From Phymorhynchus buccinoides (lineage: Eukaryota; Mollusca; Gastropoda; Neogastropoda; Raphitomidae): 64,000 nt of DNA. Both the position numbers and the translations under genes were made by a program. Under the pieces are notes generated by a model. It ran no database searches, was not told where the DNA came from, and saw only the letters and a list, made by a program, of their open reading frames with translations. Positions 1 through 9,039 of this stretch are shown one piece after another. The number at the start of each line of letters is the position of its first letter. The stretch's first letter is position 1. Location of the stretch: contig CM065710.1 in assembly GCA_017654935.2 (NCBI GenBank), positions 13,991,224 through 14,055,223 of the forward strand, given 5' to 3'.

Positions 1-190
1 AACTTTCATTATTTGATTTATGTTTAAGGTCTTTTAAAATGCTTTCATTATCTTTTGTGGCAGTTTCTCAAGGTAGAAGACATGTTGATTTGTGAGAGGG
101 GAAAATCATGATTGATCTTGATAAAATGACACAATATATTGACTTTGTATGTTTGTTTTGGTATGTGTGTGTGTGTTTGGACTTGGTGCA

Positions 191-192
<2 letters not shown>

Positions 193-244
<52 letters not shown>

Positions 245-267
245 GTGTGTGTGTGTGTGTGTGTGTC
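193..267. repeat. (GT)n microsatellite before exon 1
   Basis: An almost pure GT run ends in a short pyrimidine tract and the TTTACAG acceptor of exon 1, so it sits in the polypyrimidine/branch-point neighbourhood. Its length and interruptions differ among copies A, C and D. Confidence 0.9.
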
Positions 268-286
268 TTTCTGCCTGTCTTTACAG

Positions 287-393
287 GGAACTCCCAAGCC
301 GCTCTTCATCCCTCAGCTTCACGTGAAGACGTTGCCTCAGCCGGTCGTTCACATCAACATGACTGACGCCCAAGCAGAGAACAACTTCTTCAA
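287..393 (+). CDS. METTL24-like gene, coding exon 1 (internal exon), copy A
   Basis: First visible coding exon, bounded by a TTTACAG acceptor and a GTGAGC donor. It encodes about 35 residues from GTPKPLFIPQ to AENNFF; the final AA pairs with the first base of exon 2 to make lysine. In the METTL24-like family this stretch precedes the Rossmann-type methyltransferase domain and leads into the conserved 'FxxYLxNxDVxC' region. It is not a first exon, because an acceptor precedes it and no suitable start is present; the upstream exons with the expected signal anchor are outside the copy. Odd point: copies C and D have one extra phase base here (lengths 114 and 108 against 107), so copy A carries a one-base loss that would shift the frame if real. 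Confidence 0.75.
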
Positions 394-450
394 GTGAGCT
401 AAGAAGCTATGAAATCTTAGTTAGCTTAATGTACGCGTGTGTACTCTCAG

Positions 451-633
451 ACACACAGATAGACAGACAGATCATATGGACAGACAGACAGACATAAACA
501 GACACAGGTGGCGCTTGCACACACATACACACACATACATATGCACATGCACACATCATTCGCATGCACGCACGCACACACGCACACACATCACACACAT
601 CACACACACACACACACACACACACCTACACAC
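451..633. repeat. GACA/CA microsatellite block
   Basis: GACA-type repeats (about 451-507) pass into CA and GCAC repeats running to about 633. Intron 1; no coding potential. Copies C and D differ in interruptions here. Confidence 0.85.
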
Positions 634-848
634 CAGGGCTCCCAATCATCCCGCAAAACAAGGGGTCCCAGGGACTCCTTCACTTACAGTATAGAGGGTC
701 CTAGAGGCGAGATAGAGGGTCCCAGTGGCATTGCAAATGGTAAAAAGAATTTTTCTAGTGCATCCCTGGGATCCTCTGCACATTCTTTTAGAGGGTCCTT
801 TTGAATTTGAGTACTTCATAGACTTCCAAATGGGCGTCCCTGGGATCC

Positions 849-851
<3 letters not shown>
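634..851. repeat. Short inverted-repeat element (possible hAT-like MITE)
   Basis: The stretch opens with CAGGGCTCCCA and closes with TGGGATCCCTG, giving 10 of 11 matching terminal inverted repeats. It lies wholly inside CA microsatellite. The interior has several GGTCCC/GGGTCC motifs. A CAGGG terminus is typical of hAT elements, but target duplications cannot be read in the flanking CA repeats, so the class is a guess. Confidence 0.4.
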
Positions 852-896
<45 letters not shown>

Positions 897-943
897 AGAC
901 ACACACACACACACACACGCACGCACGCACGCACGCACGCACA
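852..943. repeat. (CA)n/(GCAC)n microsatellite
   Basis: CA run followed by GCAC tetranucleotides, with length differences among copies A, C and D. Confidence 0.9.
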
Positions 944-1022
944 AGGACATTCGATGTAACCACATACTGTTAGGTCACCTCTGTCTGTCTGTCTTCGAAA
1001 CTTGGAATCTTTGTCTACGAAC

Positions 1023-1260
1023 TTAAAGACCCACCAGATCATGTGTCAAAATCACGGGTTTAATGTGTTTTCCCTCTTATAGCTGGTAAGAAATCTTGTT
1101 TTGACCAGGTTTGACTCCCATGCAAATGCCCCCAAATTCAAAGCGAAACATCATTTTAAAGAGAGCAGCCTCAATTTGAAGTTGGGGAAATGTGTATGTG
1201 GGTCACAGCTACCCAGAAAAAAACAAGGGACTTAATCGTGGTGGGTCAGTGTGTCTTTAA
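1023..1260. repeat. TTAAAGAC-type MITE, copy A
   Basis: The element starts TTAAAGACCCACC and ends GGTGGGTCAGTGTGTCTTTAA, so the ends are imperfect inverted repeats with TTAA at each edge. The left 80 bases, including CCCTCTTATAGCTGGTAAG, recur in the foldback element at 4466. The same 236-238 bp unit is at 57230 and 60496 in copies C and D. A TTAA target suggests a piggyBac-type non-autonomous element. Confidence 0.6.
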
Positions 1261-1722
1261 AGGCCCGTGAAAATTACTATATAAAAAGAGGTGTGGCCAA
1301 GGACCTGTCTCTTTGGGCTCTTTGGGGGAAATTGACAGCTCCACATGAAACTTGTATGACTAATATTAAAGTAGTTACAAATCCCTAATGTTTTTATATT
1401 TTACTATACATGCATATTTTAGAATGTTTATGCTGAATGAATCATAAAAATACCATAAAACACGCTGAAAACACGAGAATCAGGAAATGTTTCTGCAATG
1501 ACCCATTTTGTATTTGAAATTCGCGCTGTCAGTCAAGTAACAGTAGGCGGACCAATCCAGAGGCACAGACTCACGCCAGTAACCCCATCAGCAGTGTCAG
1601 GTTACTCACTGGAGACAGACCAGAACGGTAACATGCTAACCTGTTTACCACTACTGACAGGAGTCTCCTTGAAGAGAGAGAAACAGAAAGATAGGGAGAG
1701 AGTGAAGGAGAGCGAGTAGGGG

Positions 1723-1732
<10 letters not shown>
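1261..1732. other. Intron 1 stretch without recognised elements
   Basis: Ordinary AT-rich intronic sequence. A short open frame (1498-1719) is conserved in all copies simply because the copies are near identical; it has no splice context or family resemblance. Confidence 0.5.
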
Positions 1733-1757
<25 letters not shown>

Positions 1758-2018
1758 TGTGTGTGTGTTTAGTATCACTATGTTTGTGTGTGTGTGTGTT
1801 ACGTGTGCGTGCGTGTATGCATGTGTGTGTTTGTGTGTGTGTGTGTGCGTGTGTGTGTGTGTGTGCGCGCGCGCACGTGTGTGTGTGCATTTGTGTATGT
1901 AAAATCATTTGTTATTTTCTTCCCGTATAACAGTGATTATCATGTTTCTGTCTGACAGTCTGTCTTTCACTTTTTCTCTCTGCCTCCCTCCTATTTAGCT
2001 TTCGTCAGTAAACATCTG

Positions 2019-2093
<75 letters not shown>

Positions 2094-2184
2094 ATGTCTT
2101 TACTCTCCTTTACGCACGTAAAATTCCCACTTCAGTTGAAAGTCGGTAAGAGTAGGGAGAAATTCCGCTGCCTGGTATGGCAGG

Positions 2185-2267
<83 letters not shown>

Positions 2268-2461
2268 GCACACACGTGAACACATTCTCAAAGAGAAAGA
2301 AAAGTCATACAGGCAGACAGATACAGAAAGTTGGAAGATACAAAAAAGACAGATACAGGCTCCGACCAAGAAGACTAGAATGCTTCTTGCTCCGACAGAC
2401 AGAACGCGAAAGGCAGGGGCAGCATTAGAAATAATGTGCGAGGGTGAGGGTGGGCGAGAAG

Positions 2462-2507
<46 letters not shown>

Positions 2508-2615
2508 AAACTTCAGACACTTTATTTTTTCCAAGGATAAGAATTTAGGCTGGGCCTAGAGAGAGAGAGAAGGAGAGAGAGAGGGGGAGAGAGAGAGAGA
2601 GAGGGCGGGTGAGGG
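1733..2615. repeat. Microsatellite cluster (GA, GT, CT, CA)
   Basis: Long simple repeats: GA at about 1733-1757, GT/GC at 1757-1893, a pure CT tract at about 2023-2092, a CA tract at about 2188-2266 and GA at 2464-2505 and 2560-2605. The short unique segment after the GA tract (2508-2560, ACTTCAGACACTTTATTTT) recurs in diverged form at 31083-31150. Confidence 0.9.
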
Positions 2616-2699
2616 GGAGCTACAGGAGTTCTGGACGCCCCCCCCCCCCTCCCCGCCCCATTAAATAACAGAAAGAAAGTAAAAGAGGGAGAAATCCAT

Positions 2700-3060
2700 C
2701 TACTTCTTCTTATGTGTTCCTATGCCAGACGGCCATAATGGGTGAGGTACGTATGTGTACGATTTTTAGTTTTCACTGGTCTCCCCGTTGCATTCAACCA
2801 AGGCATTCCAATTTCAGAGGAGCTGAAATGAGAAACATATTTGGAAGATAAAAAAGGCAGGTGAATGGGCCAGTAAGGCAGAAACATAGTAGATGATAGT
2901 AAAAAGAGGAAAAAGTAGAGTAAAAGAGTTGTAGATAAAAAAAAAGTTGCTAACATAGAACTTCCAGAAGGTGGGGTAACTACCTGTACTGAAAGATCAT
3001 CCGGTATCCCCATGGGAGAATAATCCATGACCTTATGCCATTCCATATTAGACTTTTAGC
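2700..3060 (-). repeat. Dispersed repeat, family R1
   Basis: On the reverse strand this segment matches 8590-8835 (shared CCAGTGAAAACTGAAAA, TTCCAAATA, ATCATCTAC and TTACTGGCCCAT-like blocks). Its 2960-3015 part (AACTTCCAGAAGGTGGGG to GGTATCCCCATGGG) matches 38115-38180. It is a multi-copy interspersed repeat of unknown class with no evident coding capacity. Confidence 0.6.
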
Positions 3061-4263
3061 TTATCCCAGGAGGTGCCTTATTTCATTTTTTACATGCTAT
3101 GAATTTCATACATCGCCCCAATCACATATTTTGCTGGTTTGGCTTTTCTTCATCTAAACTAGACTTTATCAGAGCAGATACCAGCTTCTGAGATAATCAG
3201 AATGGACAGCTTGAATGCAAGTTATCTTTCTCTCCACTCTCTTTCCTTCTCTCACTCCTTCCTCCCCCTTTCTCTCTACCCCCCCCCCCCTTTTCTCCTT
3301 TCTCTTTCTTTCTTTCTAAACACACACTAAATCTATCTAAAGTGCAATAGAGAAGGCAATTTTTGGAAACAGTCTGTCTACCTGTCTCTGTCTGTCTATC
3401 TATCTATCTATGTCTGTCTGTCTGTCTACCTTTCTCTTTTCTTTCTCCCTCTCTCTCCTTTTTCATTCTTTCTTTTTGGTCCAGACAGAGAAAGGGATGA
3501 AAAGATATAAAAAGAAAGAAAGAACAGAAAATAAATAAGCAAAAAACTAAGTTGGGGAAGGGTGAAAGGTTGAAGGAGGGAGGGAAGAAACTGAAAAAAC
3601 AAACAAACAAATAAAACGAAGAATGAAAAAGTGAAGAAGACAAAGAGAAATAAACAACTGGAGGCAATAATCACACGCACATGATCAGATCAATTTCTCT
3701 ATCGTTTTACAATGATCGCTCTCTGGGCAGTTGGCCCGGTTCAGTAAATCATTGTTCATTGTTCTCTTATTTTTTTTAAAAAGTGTCATTTTCTTTTTCT
3801 TTCTTGTTTTATTTCATTCTTTTTCTTTTACTTTCCTTTTATCAGTTCTTACAACTTTCACTCTTTTTTGTCCTTGATTTCTTTTTTTGTATTCTCTGTC
3901 TGTCTGTCTTTCTTTCTTTGTCTGTCTGTCTGTTTCCGTCTCTCTCTCTCTCTCTCTCTGCCCCTGTCTCTCCCTGTCTCTCCCTGTCTGTCAGATTTTA
4001 CAGTCTAGCAGTAGGCTGGTAGATATTGTATGACAGGTAAGGGAATCTGGAATGTCTTTGCCATCACTTCAGTAATCATAGTAGTGGTAGCCTGTTTAGC
4101 CAGGGTCAAAAGAATTTGGCCAGCTGGCACTGAGGGGAAGACCTTTACGGGAAAAGAGGCAGGAATGTTGGCTGTGGGCGGGGCTGACCGACCCTGGGTT
4201 TGAGACACCATGTTTCATACCGCTTTAACAGTGCTTCATTTTTGTGTGTGTGTTTCCTTTCAG
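3061..4263. repeat. Pyrimidine-rich low-complexity intron
   Basis: Mostly CT, CTTT, GTCT and TATC short repeats, with purine-rich patches. The open frames here are low-complexity artefacts. The last 120 bases are unique sequence leading to the exon 2 acceptor (TTTCCTTTCAG). Confidence 0.7.
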
Positions 4264-4392
4264 ATATTTGGAAAACAAAGATGTTCGATGTAATAACGAC
4301 ATGCGCTTGGGTCACCCTCACGACGGCGGATGGAATGTCTGCTTATCTCCCCCTTTCTCTCTCCTTCGCCCCTGTGTGGTCATGTCTTTCGG
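4264..4392 (+). CDS. METTL24-like gene, coding exon 2, copy A
   Basis: 129-bp exon between TTTCAG and GTATGTG. It encodes YLENKDVRC, then the family signature RLGHPHDGGWNVCL, then RPCVVMSFG, whose last glycine codon is completed by exon 3. In METTL24-like proteins (Methyltransf_21 type, SAM-dependent) the DGGWxxC segment and the following VxxSFG strand-turn form the start of the SAM-binding pocket. The donor is followed by a GT microsatellite and, 26 bp later, by a TTAA-flanked MITE. Phase in: one base completes lysine; phase out: two bases of glycine. Sequence is identical in reading to copies C and D; copy B lacks it because of the N gap. The natural substrate of the family is not established. 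Confidence 0.8.
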
Positions 4393-4465
4393 GTATGTGT
4401 GTGTGTGTGTGTGTGTGTTTAACCCTTTCACCGCCAATGTCGCGTAATTTATGCACCACAATGGT

Positions 4466-4583
4466 TTAAAGACCCACCACGTCACGTGTCAAAATCATGG
4501 TTTTCACGTGTTTTTCCCTCTTATAGCTGGTAAGAAATCTTAAGACATCTTCCAAGCATAAGAGGGAATGTGACACGTGACGT

Positions 4584-4615
<32 letters not shown>

Positions 4616-4619
4616 CTTT
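4466..4619. repeat. Foldback (hairpin) element with 31-G run
   Basis: Two arms of about 75 bases are reverse complements: TTAAAGACCCACCACGTCAC on the left and GTGACGTGG plus GGGTCTTT on the right, meeting at AAATCTTAAGAC. The right arm contains an uninterrupted run of 31 G (4584-4614); copy C has 22 in the same place. Same terminal family as 1023-1260. Confidence 0.65.
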
Positions 4620-4689
4620 GACACCCATGTCGCTAAATGGCATCAAATCAGGGCCTGTTATCCAAATACCCTATTTTCTTTCATAGGCC

Positions 4690-4900
4690 TAATAATAATA
4701 ATTGTACATTTATATAGCGCTTTACCTCAGATGAGCCCAAAGCGCTTTACAATCAATGATTCATCAACAGACAACAAAAACAGCATTCAAGAGTGACACC
4801 AACCAGCAACAGCGCATATACAAAGCAACTCTCTCTCTAACACACACACACGCACACGCACACACATAAACACACACACATTTATCGAAGCCAACTCGTT
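4690..4900. repeat. Nested insertion with AGCGCTTTA inverted motif
   Basis: Begins in AATAATAATAATTGTAC followed by TTTATATAGCGCTTTACC and GAGCCCAAAGCGCTTTACA, a motif pair often seen at the ends of invertebrate interspersed repeats (from general knowledge). It interrupts the piggyBac-like MITE between its CATAGGCC and TTATACATGTCACAG segments. Confidence 0.5.
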
Positions 4901-5008
4901 CATACCCCATTCGGTAAGCCACAGCAACCGAGCCGGTTATACATGTCACAGAGGAATTCGCAATATTGCAGATAATTTTATTTTCTCTATTCAGTTAAGT
5001 TTCATGGT

Positions 5009-6760
5009 ATTTTTTGGCTGAAAAATGGCTGGCGGTGAAAGGGTTAATGGTATTATTTTGCTATAAAAAATGGTTGGCGGTGAAAGGGTTAATGGTATTA
5101 TTTTGCTATAAAAAATGGTTGGCGGTGAAAGGGTTAATGGTATTATTTTGCTATAAAAAATGGCTGGTGGCGAAAGGGTTAATGGTATTTTTTGCTATAA
5201 AAAATGGTTGGCGGTGAAAGGGTTAATGGTATTATTTTGCTATGAAAAATGGCTGGTGGCGAAAGGGTTAATGGTATTATTTTGCTATAAAAAATGGTTG
5301 GCGGTGAAAGGGTTAATGGTATTATTTTGCTATAAAAAATGGCTGGCGGTGAAAGGGTTAATGGTATTATTTTGCTATAAAACATGGCTGGTGGTGAAAG
5401 GGTTAATGGTATTATTTTGCTATAAAAAATGGCTGGCGGTGAAAGGGTTAATGGTATTATTTTGCTATAAAACATGGCTGGCGGTGAAAGGGTTAATGGT
5501 ATTATTTTGCTATAAAACATGGCTGGCGGTGAAAGGGTTAATGGTATTATTTTGCTATAAAACATGGCTGGCGGTGAAAGGGTTAATGGTATTATTTTGC
5601 TATAAAAAATGGCTGGCGGTGAAAGGGTTAATGGTATTATTTTGCTATAAAAAATGGTTGGCGGCGAAAAGGGTTAATGGTATTATTTTGCTATAAAAAA
5701 TGGCTGGCGGCGAAAGGGTTAATGGTATTATTTTGCTATAAAAAATGGTTGGCGGTGAAAGGGTTAATGGTATTATTTTGCTATAAAAAATGGCTGGCGG
5801 CGAAAAGGGTTAATGGTATTATTTTGCTATAAAAAATGGTTGGCGGTGAAAGGGTTAATGGTATTATTTTGCTATAAAAAATGGCTGGTGGCGAAAGGGT
5901 TAATGGTATTATTTTGCTATAAAACATGGCTGGCGGTGAAAGGGTTAATGGTATATTTTGCTATAAAAAATGGCTGGCGGTGAAAGGGTTAATGGTATTT
6001 TTTTGCTATAAAACATGGCTGGCGGTGAAAGGGTTAATGGTATTATTTTGCTATAAAAAATGGCTGGCGGTGAAAGGGTTAATGGTATTATTTTGCTATA
6101 AAAAATGGCTGGCGGTGAAAGGGTTAATGGTATTATTTTGCTATAAAAAATGGCTGGCGGTGAAAGGGTTAATGGTATTATTTTGCTATAAAAAATGGCT
6201 GGCGGCGAAAGGGTTAATGGTATTATTTTGCTATAAAAAATGGCTGGCGGTGAAAGGGTTAATGGTATTATTTTGCTATAAAAAATGGCTGGCGGTGAAA
6301 GGGTTAATGGTATTATTTTGCTATAAAAAATGGCTGGCGGTGAAAGGGTTAATGGTATTATTTTGCTATAAAACATGGCTGGCGGTGAAAGGGTTAATGG
6401 TATTATTTTGCTATAAAAAATGGCTGGCGGTGAAAGGGTTAATGGTATTATTTTGCTATAAAAAATGGTTGGCGGCGAAAAGGGTTAATGGTATTATTTT
6501 GCTATAAAAAATGGCTGGCGGTGAAAGGGTTAATGGTATTATTTTGCTATAAAAAAATGGTTGGCGGTGAAAGGGTTAATGGTATTATTTTGCTATAAAA
6601 AATGGTTGGCGGTGAAAGGGTTAATGGTATTATTTTGCTATGAAAAATGGTTGGCGGTGAAAGGGTTAATGGTATTATTTTGCTATGAAAAATGGCTGGC
6701 GGCGGAAAGGGTTAATGGTATTATTTTGCTATGAAAAATGGTTGGCGGTGAAAGGGTTAA
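5009..6760. repeat. 45-bp satellite (about 39 units), copy A
   Basis: Tandem array with consensus period 45 bp; each unit contains GGCGGTGAAAGGGTTAATGG and TATTATTTTGCTATAAAAAA. Units differ at a few sites (GGTTGG/GGCTGG, GGCGGT/GGTGGC, AAAAAT/AACAT). Because 45 is a multiple of three and the units lack stops in two frames, long 15-residue-periodic open frames appear on both strands; these are not genes. The unit equals the terminal 45 bp of the adjacent piggyBac-like MITE. Confidence 0.95.
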
Positions 6761-7405
6761 AATATCTGTCTTGGGGTGAGAGGAGGAGGGGGGGGGGGGG
6801 GGAGAAGAAGAAAAGGGTGTGTGCATGGTGTGTGTGTGCGCATGTTTATTTCCGTTTGTGCGCGAGGAAGGTCTGTATGTTAGAGGCAACCATGTTTTTA
6901 CGAGTGGGTCGGAGTGTGCATGTGTTAATTTTGTGTGTGTGAATCACTGAATCTGAATGTGTACTCTTTGAACGTCATTGATGCTATGTTTTGTTTCACT
7001 TTCCTTTGCTTCTCATTTTTAAGAAACCTTGTTTCAAAAGTACGGTGCAGTGTCTCTGTAATAATGTTATGCAGAGATACAGTTTTTTGGTGACACATGG
7101 GTGCTACTCTTTCAGTTTTACACTGATTTCAGTATTTTTAATTTTACCAGAAACTGAACTTCAGATTTTTTTTAATTCATCCCAGAAAGAAAATTTGACC
7201 ACAAGCGATTTGGGGCGTTTTGAACTTGGTTGTTCTATCTTTGAAGTTTACAAAGGCAATGTAATAATCCCCCCCCCCCCCTCAAATGGGGGAGTCTGCA
7301 TTGCTACTAATTAGAAGTTGTAACTTATATTTAATCCATACTTTGTGACTTATATGCTGCCATCTTGTAGCATGTATATTTTTTCGTTTGTTTGTTTCCT
7401 CGCAG
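6761..7405. other. Intron 2 remainder
   Basis: Contains a G run (about 6788-6802), GT-rich sequence and a C run (about 7270-7281). No exon, RNA or mobile-element signature recognised apart from the exon 3 acceptor (TTTCCTCGCAG). Confidence 0.5.
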
Positions 7406-7480
7406 GATTGGAAGGGACTGGCAGTTTGATGACTCCCTGGCTAAAATTTACGGCTGTAAAGTGCTGGCCTATGACCCCAG
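7406..7480 (+). CDS. METTL24-like gene, coding exon 3, copy A
   Basis: 75-bp exon between CCTCGCAG and GTACGT. It begins by completing a glycine codon and reads IGRDWQFDDSLAKIYGC then KVLAYDP, ending in two bases that become serine with exon 4. Together with exon 2 this yields the MSFGIGRDWQFDD segment, corresponding to the glycine-rich SAM motif I region, and YDP, whose aspartate is expected to contact the SAM ribose as in class I methyltransferases. The pattern SFG-I-x-x-D-W/F-x-F-D-D is characteristic of METTL24-like proteins. Intact in copies A and C; copy B has seven extra bases in the same exon. Confidence 0.8.
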
Positions 7481-8085
7481 GTACGTTTGTGTGATGAATA
7501 TGCAAAAAACCCAACCAAACACACAAACAAACAAACAAAACAAAAAAGACTGTCGGCATGCCCACATGTATGCATGCATTTGTATTCATGCATGCATTCT
7601 CTTAAGCATACGCACACATACTTCCTTTATTTATGCTGTAATTCATAGAAAACTACATAGCATTTATTTGACAAAAATAATACACATTTGCATCAAACAA
7701 GGTTGAGCGCAAATCTTCTTCAATTATTTTCTGAAAATAATAGGGGAGAGCACTTCGTGAAAATTAGAGTTGTTTACCTCCATTACTCGGTCAAATACCA
7801 TAGCAACAATGCAACAATGGCGTCGAAGCTTGAAACCGCAGGATGCCAGTCAAGTGCGCGGACAAGACGAATGGATAGGTTAAATTACATGACTTAGTAA
7901 ATCCTACAAAAATACTTTATTATTGTTATTTTTAAACATAATCATAATCAATGATATAAACAAATCTATGAATGAAATAAAACATGATGACAACAGAACC
8001 TCTTTCCTGTATAGGGCCAAAATAGTTGTTTTTGTGTGTGTTGTTTTACAGGTGGGTGGGGAGGGGATTTGTAAACTTTATTTAT
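7481..8085. other. Intron 3 remainder
   Basis: Mostly AT-rich. A GTTT/CAAA short-repeat patch lies near 7520. The segment 7790-7900 contains TACCATAGCAAC followed by an ATG in good context, discussed as a finding. No recognised repeat. Confidence 0.4.
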
Positions 8086-8398
8086 TTAACCTCTTCACTG
8101 CCCCGTCACGGATATTTCCGTCAACTTCCGGTAACCTATAAACTGCCCCGTCACGGAAATATCCGTCATAGGGTTATTCTAAGAGTTTCCCCTTTTTCTA
8201 TCCATACGCTTTACGCAGTATGTTTGAATGCATGTGAGAGTGTTCTCAAAGGACAGTATATTCAATCCCCATTCACAAAAGCATAGGTTATAATATGCAC
8301 TTTTATTCAGAAAGCTTTGCGATAGACGCGGCAACCTAAAACAGCTTGGCAAATAGTTGCCCCGGAACCGGAACCGGGCTCGGCACTGAAGGGGTTAA
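8086..8398. repeat. piggyBac-like MITE adjoining exon 4, copy A
   Basis: Bounded by TTAA. Left end TTAACCTCTTCACTGCC and right end GGCACTGAAGGGGTTAA are inverted repeats of the CCYTTCA type found on piggyBac-like elements. Inside the left half are two near-palindromic copies of CACGGATATTTCCGTC / CACGGAAATATCCGTC. The right TTAA is only 14 bp from the first base of exon 4, so the element supplies the branch-point region of intron 3. Counterparts are at 26765-27108 and 50101-50414. Confidence 0.7.
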
Positions 8399-8412
8399 TT
8401 GTTTTTTTTTAG

Positions 8413-8551
8413 CATCACAGAAATGAGCAGCAAGCGAAGCCCCCTGATTGAGTTCAAGCGGATCGGCATCGGCCCGCGAAACACGGTCAACACCGCCGGC
8501 TGGAAGATGAAAACTCTGGGCACGCTCATTAAAGAGGAGGGGCTGGAAGGG
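8413..8551 (+). CDS. METTL24-like gene, coding exon 4, copy A
   Basis: 139-bp exon between an oligo-T/AG acceptor and GTGAGT. The codon begun in exon 3 becomes serine; the exon then reads ITEMSSKRSPLIEFKRIGIG, and on to NTAGWKMKTLGTLIKEEGLEG. In the family this is the link between the acidic motif and the catalytic strand: a variable loop, the FxxIGIG segment, and the W-K-x-x-T-L-x-x-I-I-x-E helix. It ends on a codon boundary and joins directly to exon 5. The acceptor is unusual in that a MITE ends 14 bp upstream. The final 50 bp have a second, diverged copy at 8912-8963. Confidence 0.8.
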
Positions 8552-8589
8552 GTGAGTTTACGAGTTTTGTTATCCGTAATTGTTACTGG

Positions 8590-8835
8590 TTTGTTTCTCA
8601 CTTTCCTGTCTTTTTTGTGTGTCTGCCTTTTCCCTTTGCTTTCTATCATCTACCATCTTTCTGACTTATTGGCCCATTTTTCTGCCTTAAAAAAAAAATC
8701 TTCCAAATAACTTTTCTCCCTTGAGCTCCTCCGAAATCGGAATGTGTGGGCTGTACGCAGCGGGGAGACCAGTGAAAACTGAAAATCTGACACATATGTA
8801 CCTTACCCATTGTGGCCATATGGTCTGGGAACGCA
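8590..8835 (+). repeat. Dispersed repeat, family R1
   Basis: Forward-orientation member of the repeat seen reversed at 2700-3060. Related, shorter or diverged pieces occur at 36500-36690 and 37960-38180. Lies between exon 4 and its duplicate. Confidence 0.6.
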
Positions 8836-8911
8836 GAGGAGGAGGAGGAGGAGTATTGGTCTCTGTTTGTCTTTCTGTCTATGTGTTCTCGAAACGTAAT
8901 CAACTCTGCAG

Positions 8912-8963
8912 GATGGAAATGAAAACTCTTGGCACACTCATTAAAGAGGAGGGCCTGGAAGGA
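8912..8963 (+). CDS. Duplicate of exon 4 end: possible mutually exclusive exon, copy A
   Basis: 52 bp between an acceptor-like CTCTGCAG and GTGAGT, encoding MEMKTLGTLIKEEGLEG, almost the same as the last 17 residues of exon 4 (MKTLGTLIKEEGLEG shared exactly). Differences are mostly silent: CTTGGCACACTC for CTGGGCACGCTC, GGCCTGGAAGGA for GGGCTGGAAGGG, which argues for coding constraint. Length 52 equals 1 modulo 3, as does 139, so exon 3 to this exon to exon 5 keeps frame and would delete about 29 residues of the linker; inclusion after exon 4 would shift the frame. It is either an alternative exon or a decaying exon duplicate. Confidence 0.5.
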
Positions 8964-9039
8964 GTGAGTTGATGAAATTTCGTTTTCGTAATTATTATTT
9001 TTTTGTTTCTCACTGTTAGGGGTGTGAGGGGTGGGTAGG

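Larger units (their letters stand above)
4419..5047. repeat. piggyBac-like MITE with nested insertions, copy A
   Basis: Left edge TTAACCCTTTCACCGCCA and right edge TGGCGGTGAAAGGGTTAA are perfect inverted termini bounded by TTAA, the piggyBac target site. The unique interior (CACCACAATGGTTTAA, GACACCCATGTCGC, ATGGCATCAAATCAGGGCC, TGTCACAGAGGAATTC, ATATTGCAGA) is homologous to the 249-bp simple element at 15358-15606. The extra length comes from a foldback element (4466-4619) and a second insertion (about 4690-4900). The right terminus is continuous with the 45-bp satellite. Confidence 0.75.

Noticed and set aside
5014..6507. Open frames of 67-193 residues with a 15-residue repeat (MVLFCYKKWLAVKGL type)
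   Set aside because: They are the translation of the 45-bp satellite, occur on both strands, and follow only from a unit length divisible by three.
5009..6760. CRISPR-like array
   Set aside because: Units are contiguous with no unique spacers, and the genome is eukaryotic.
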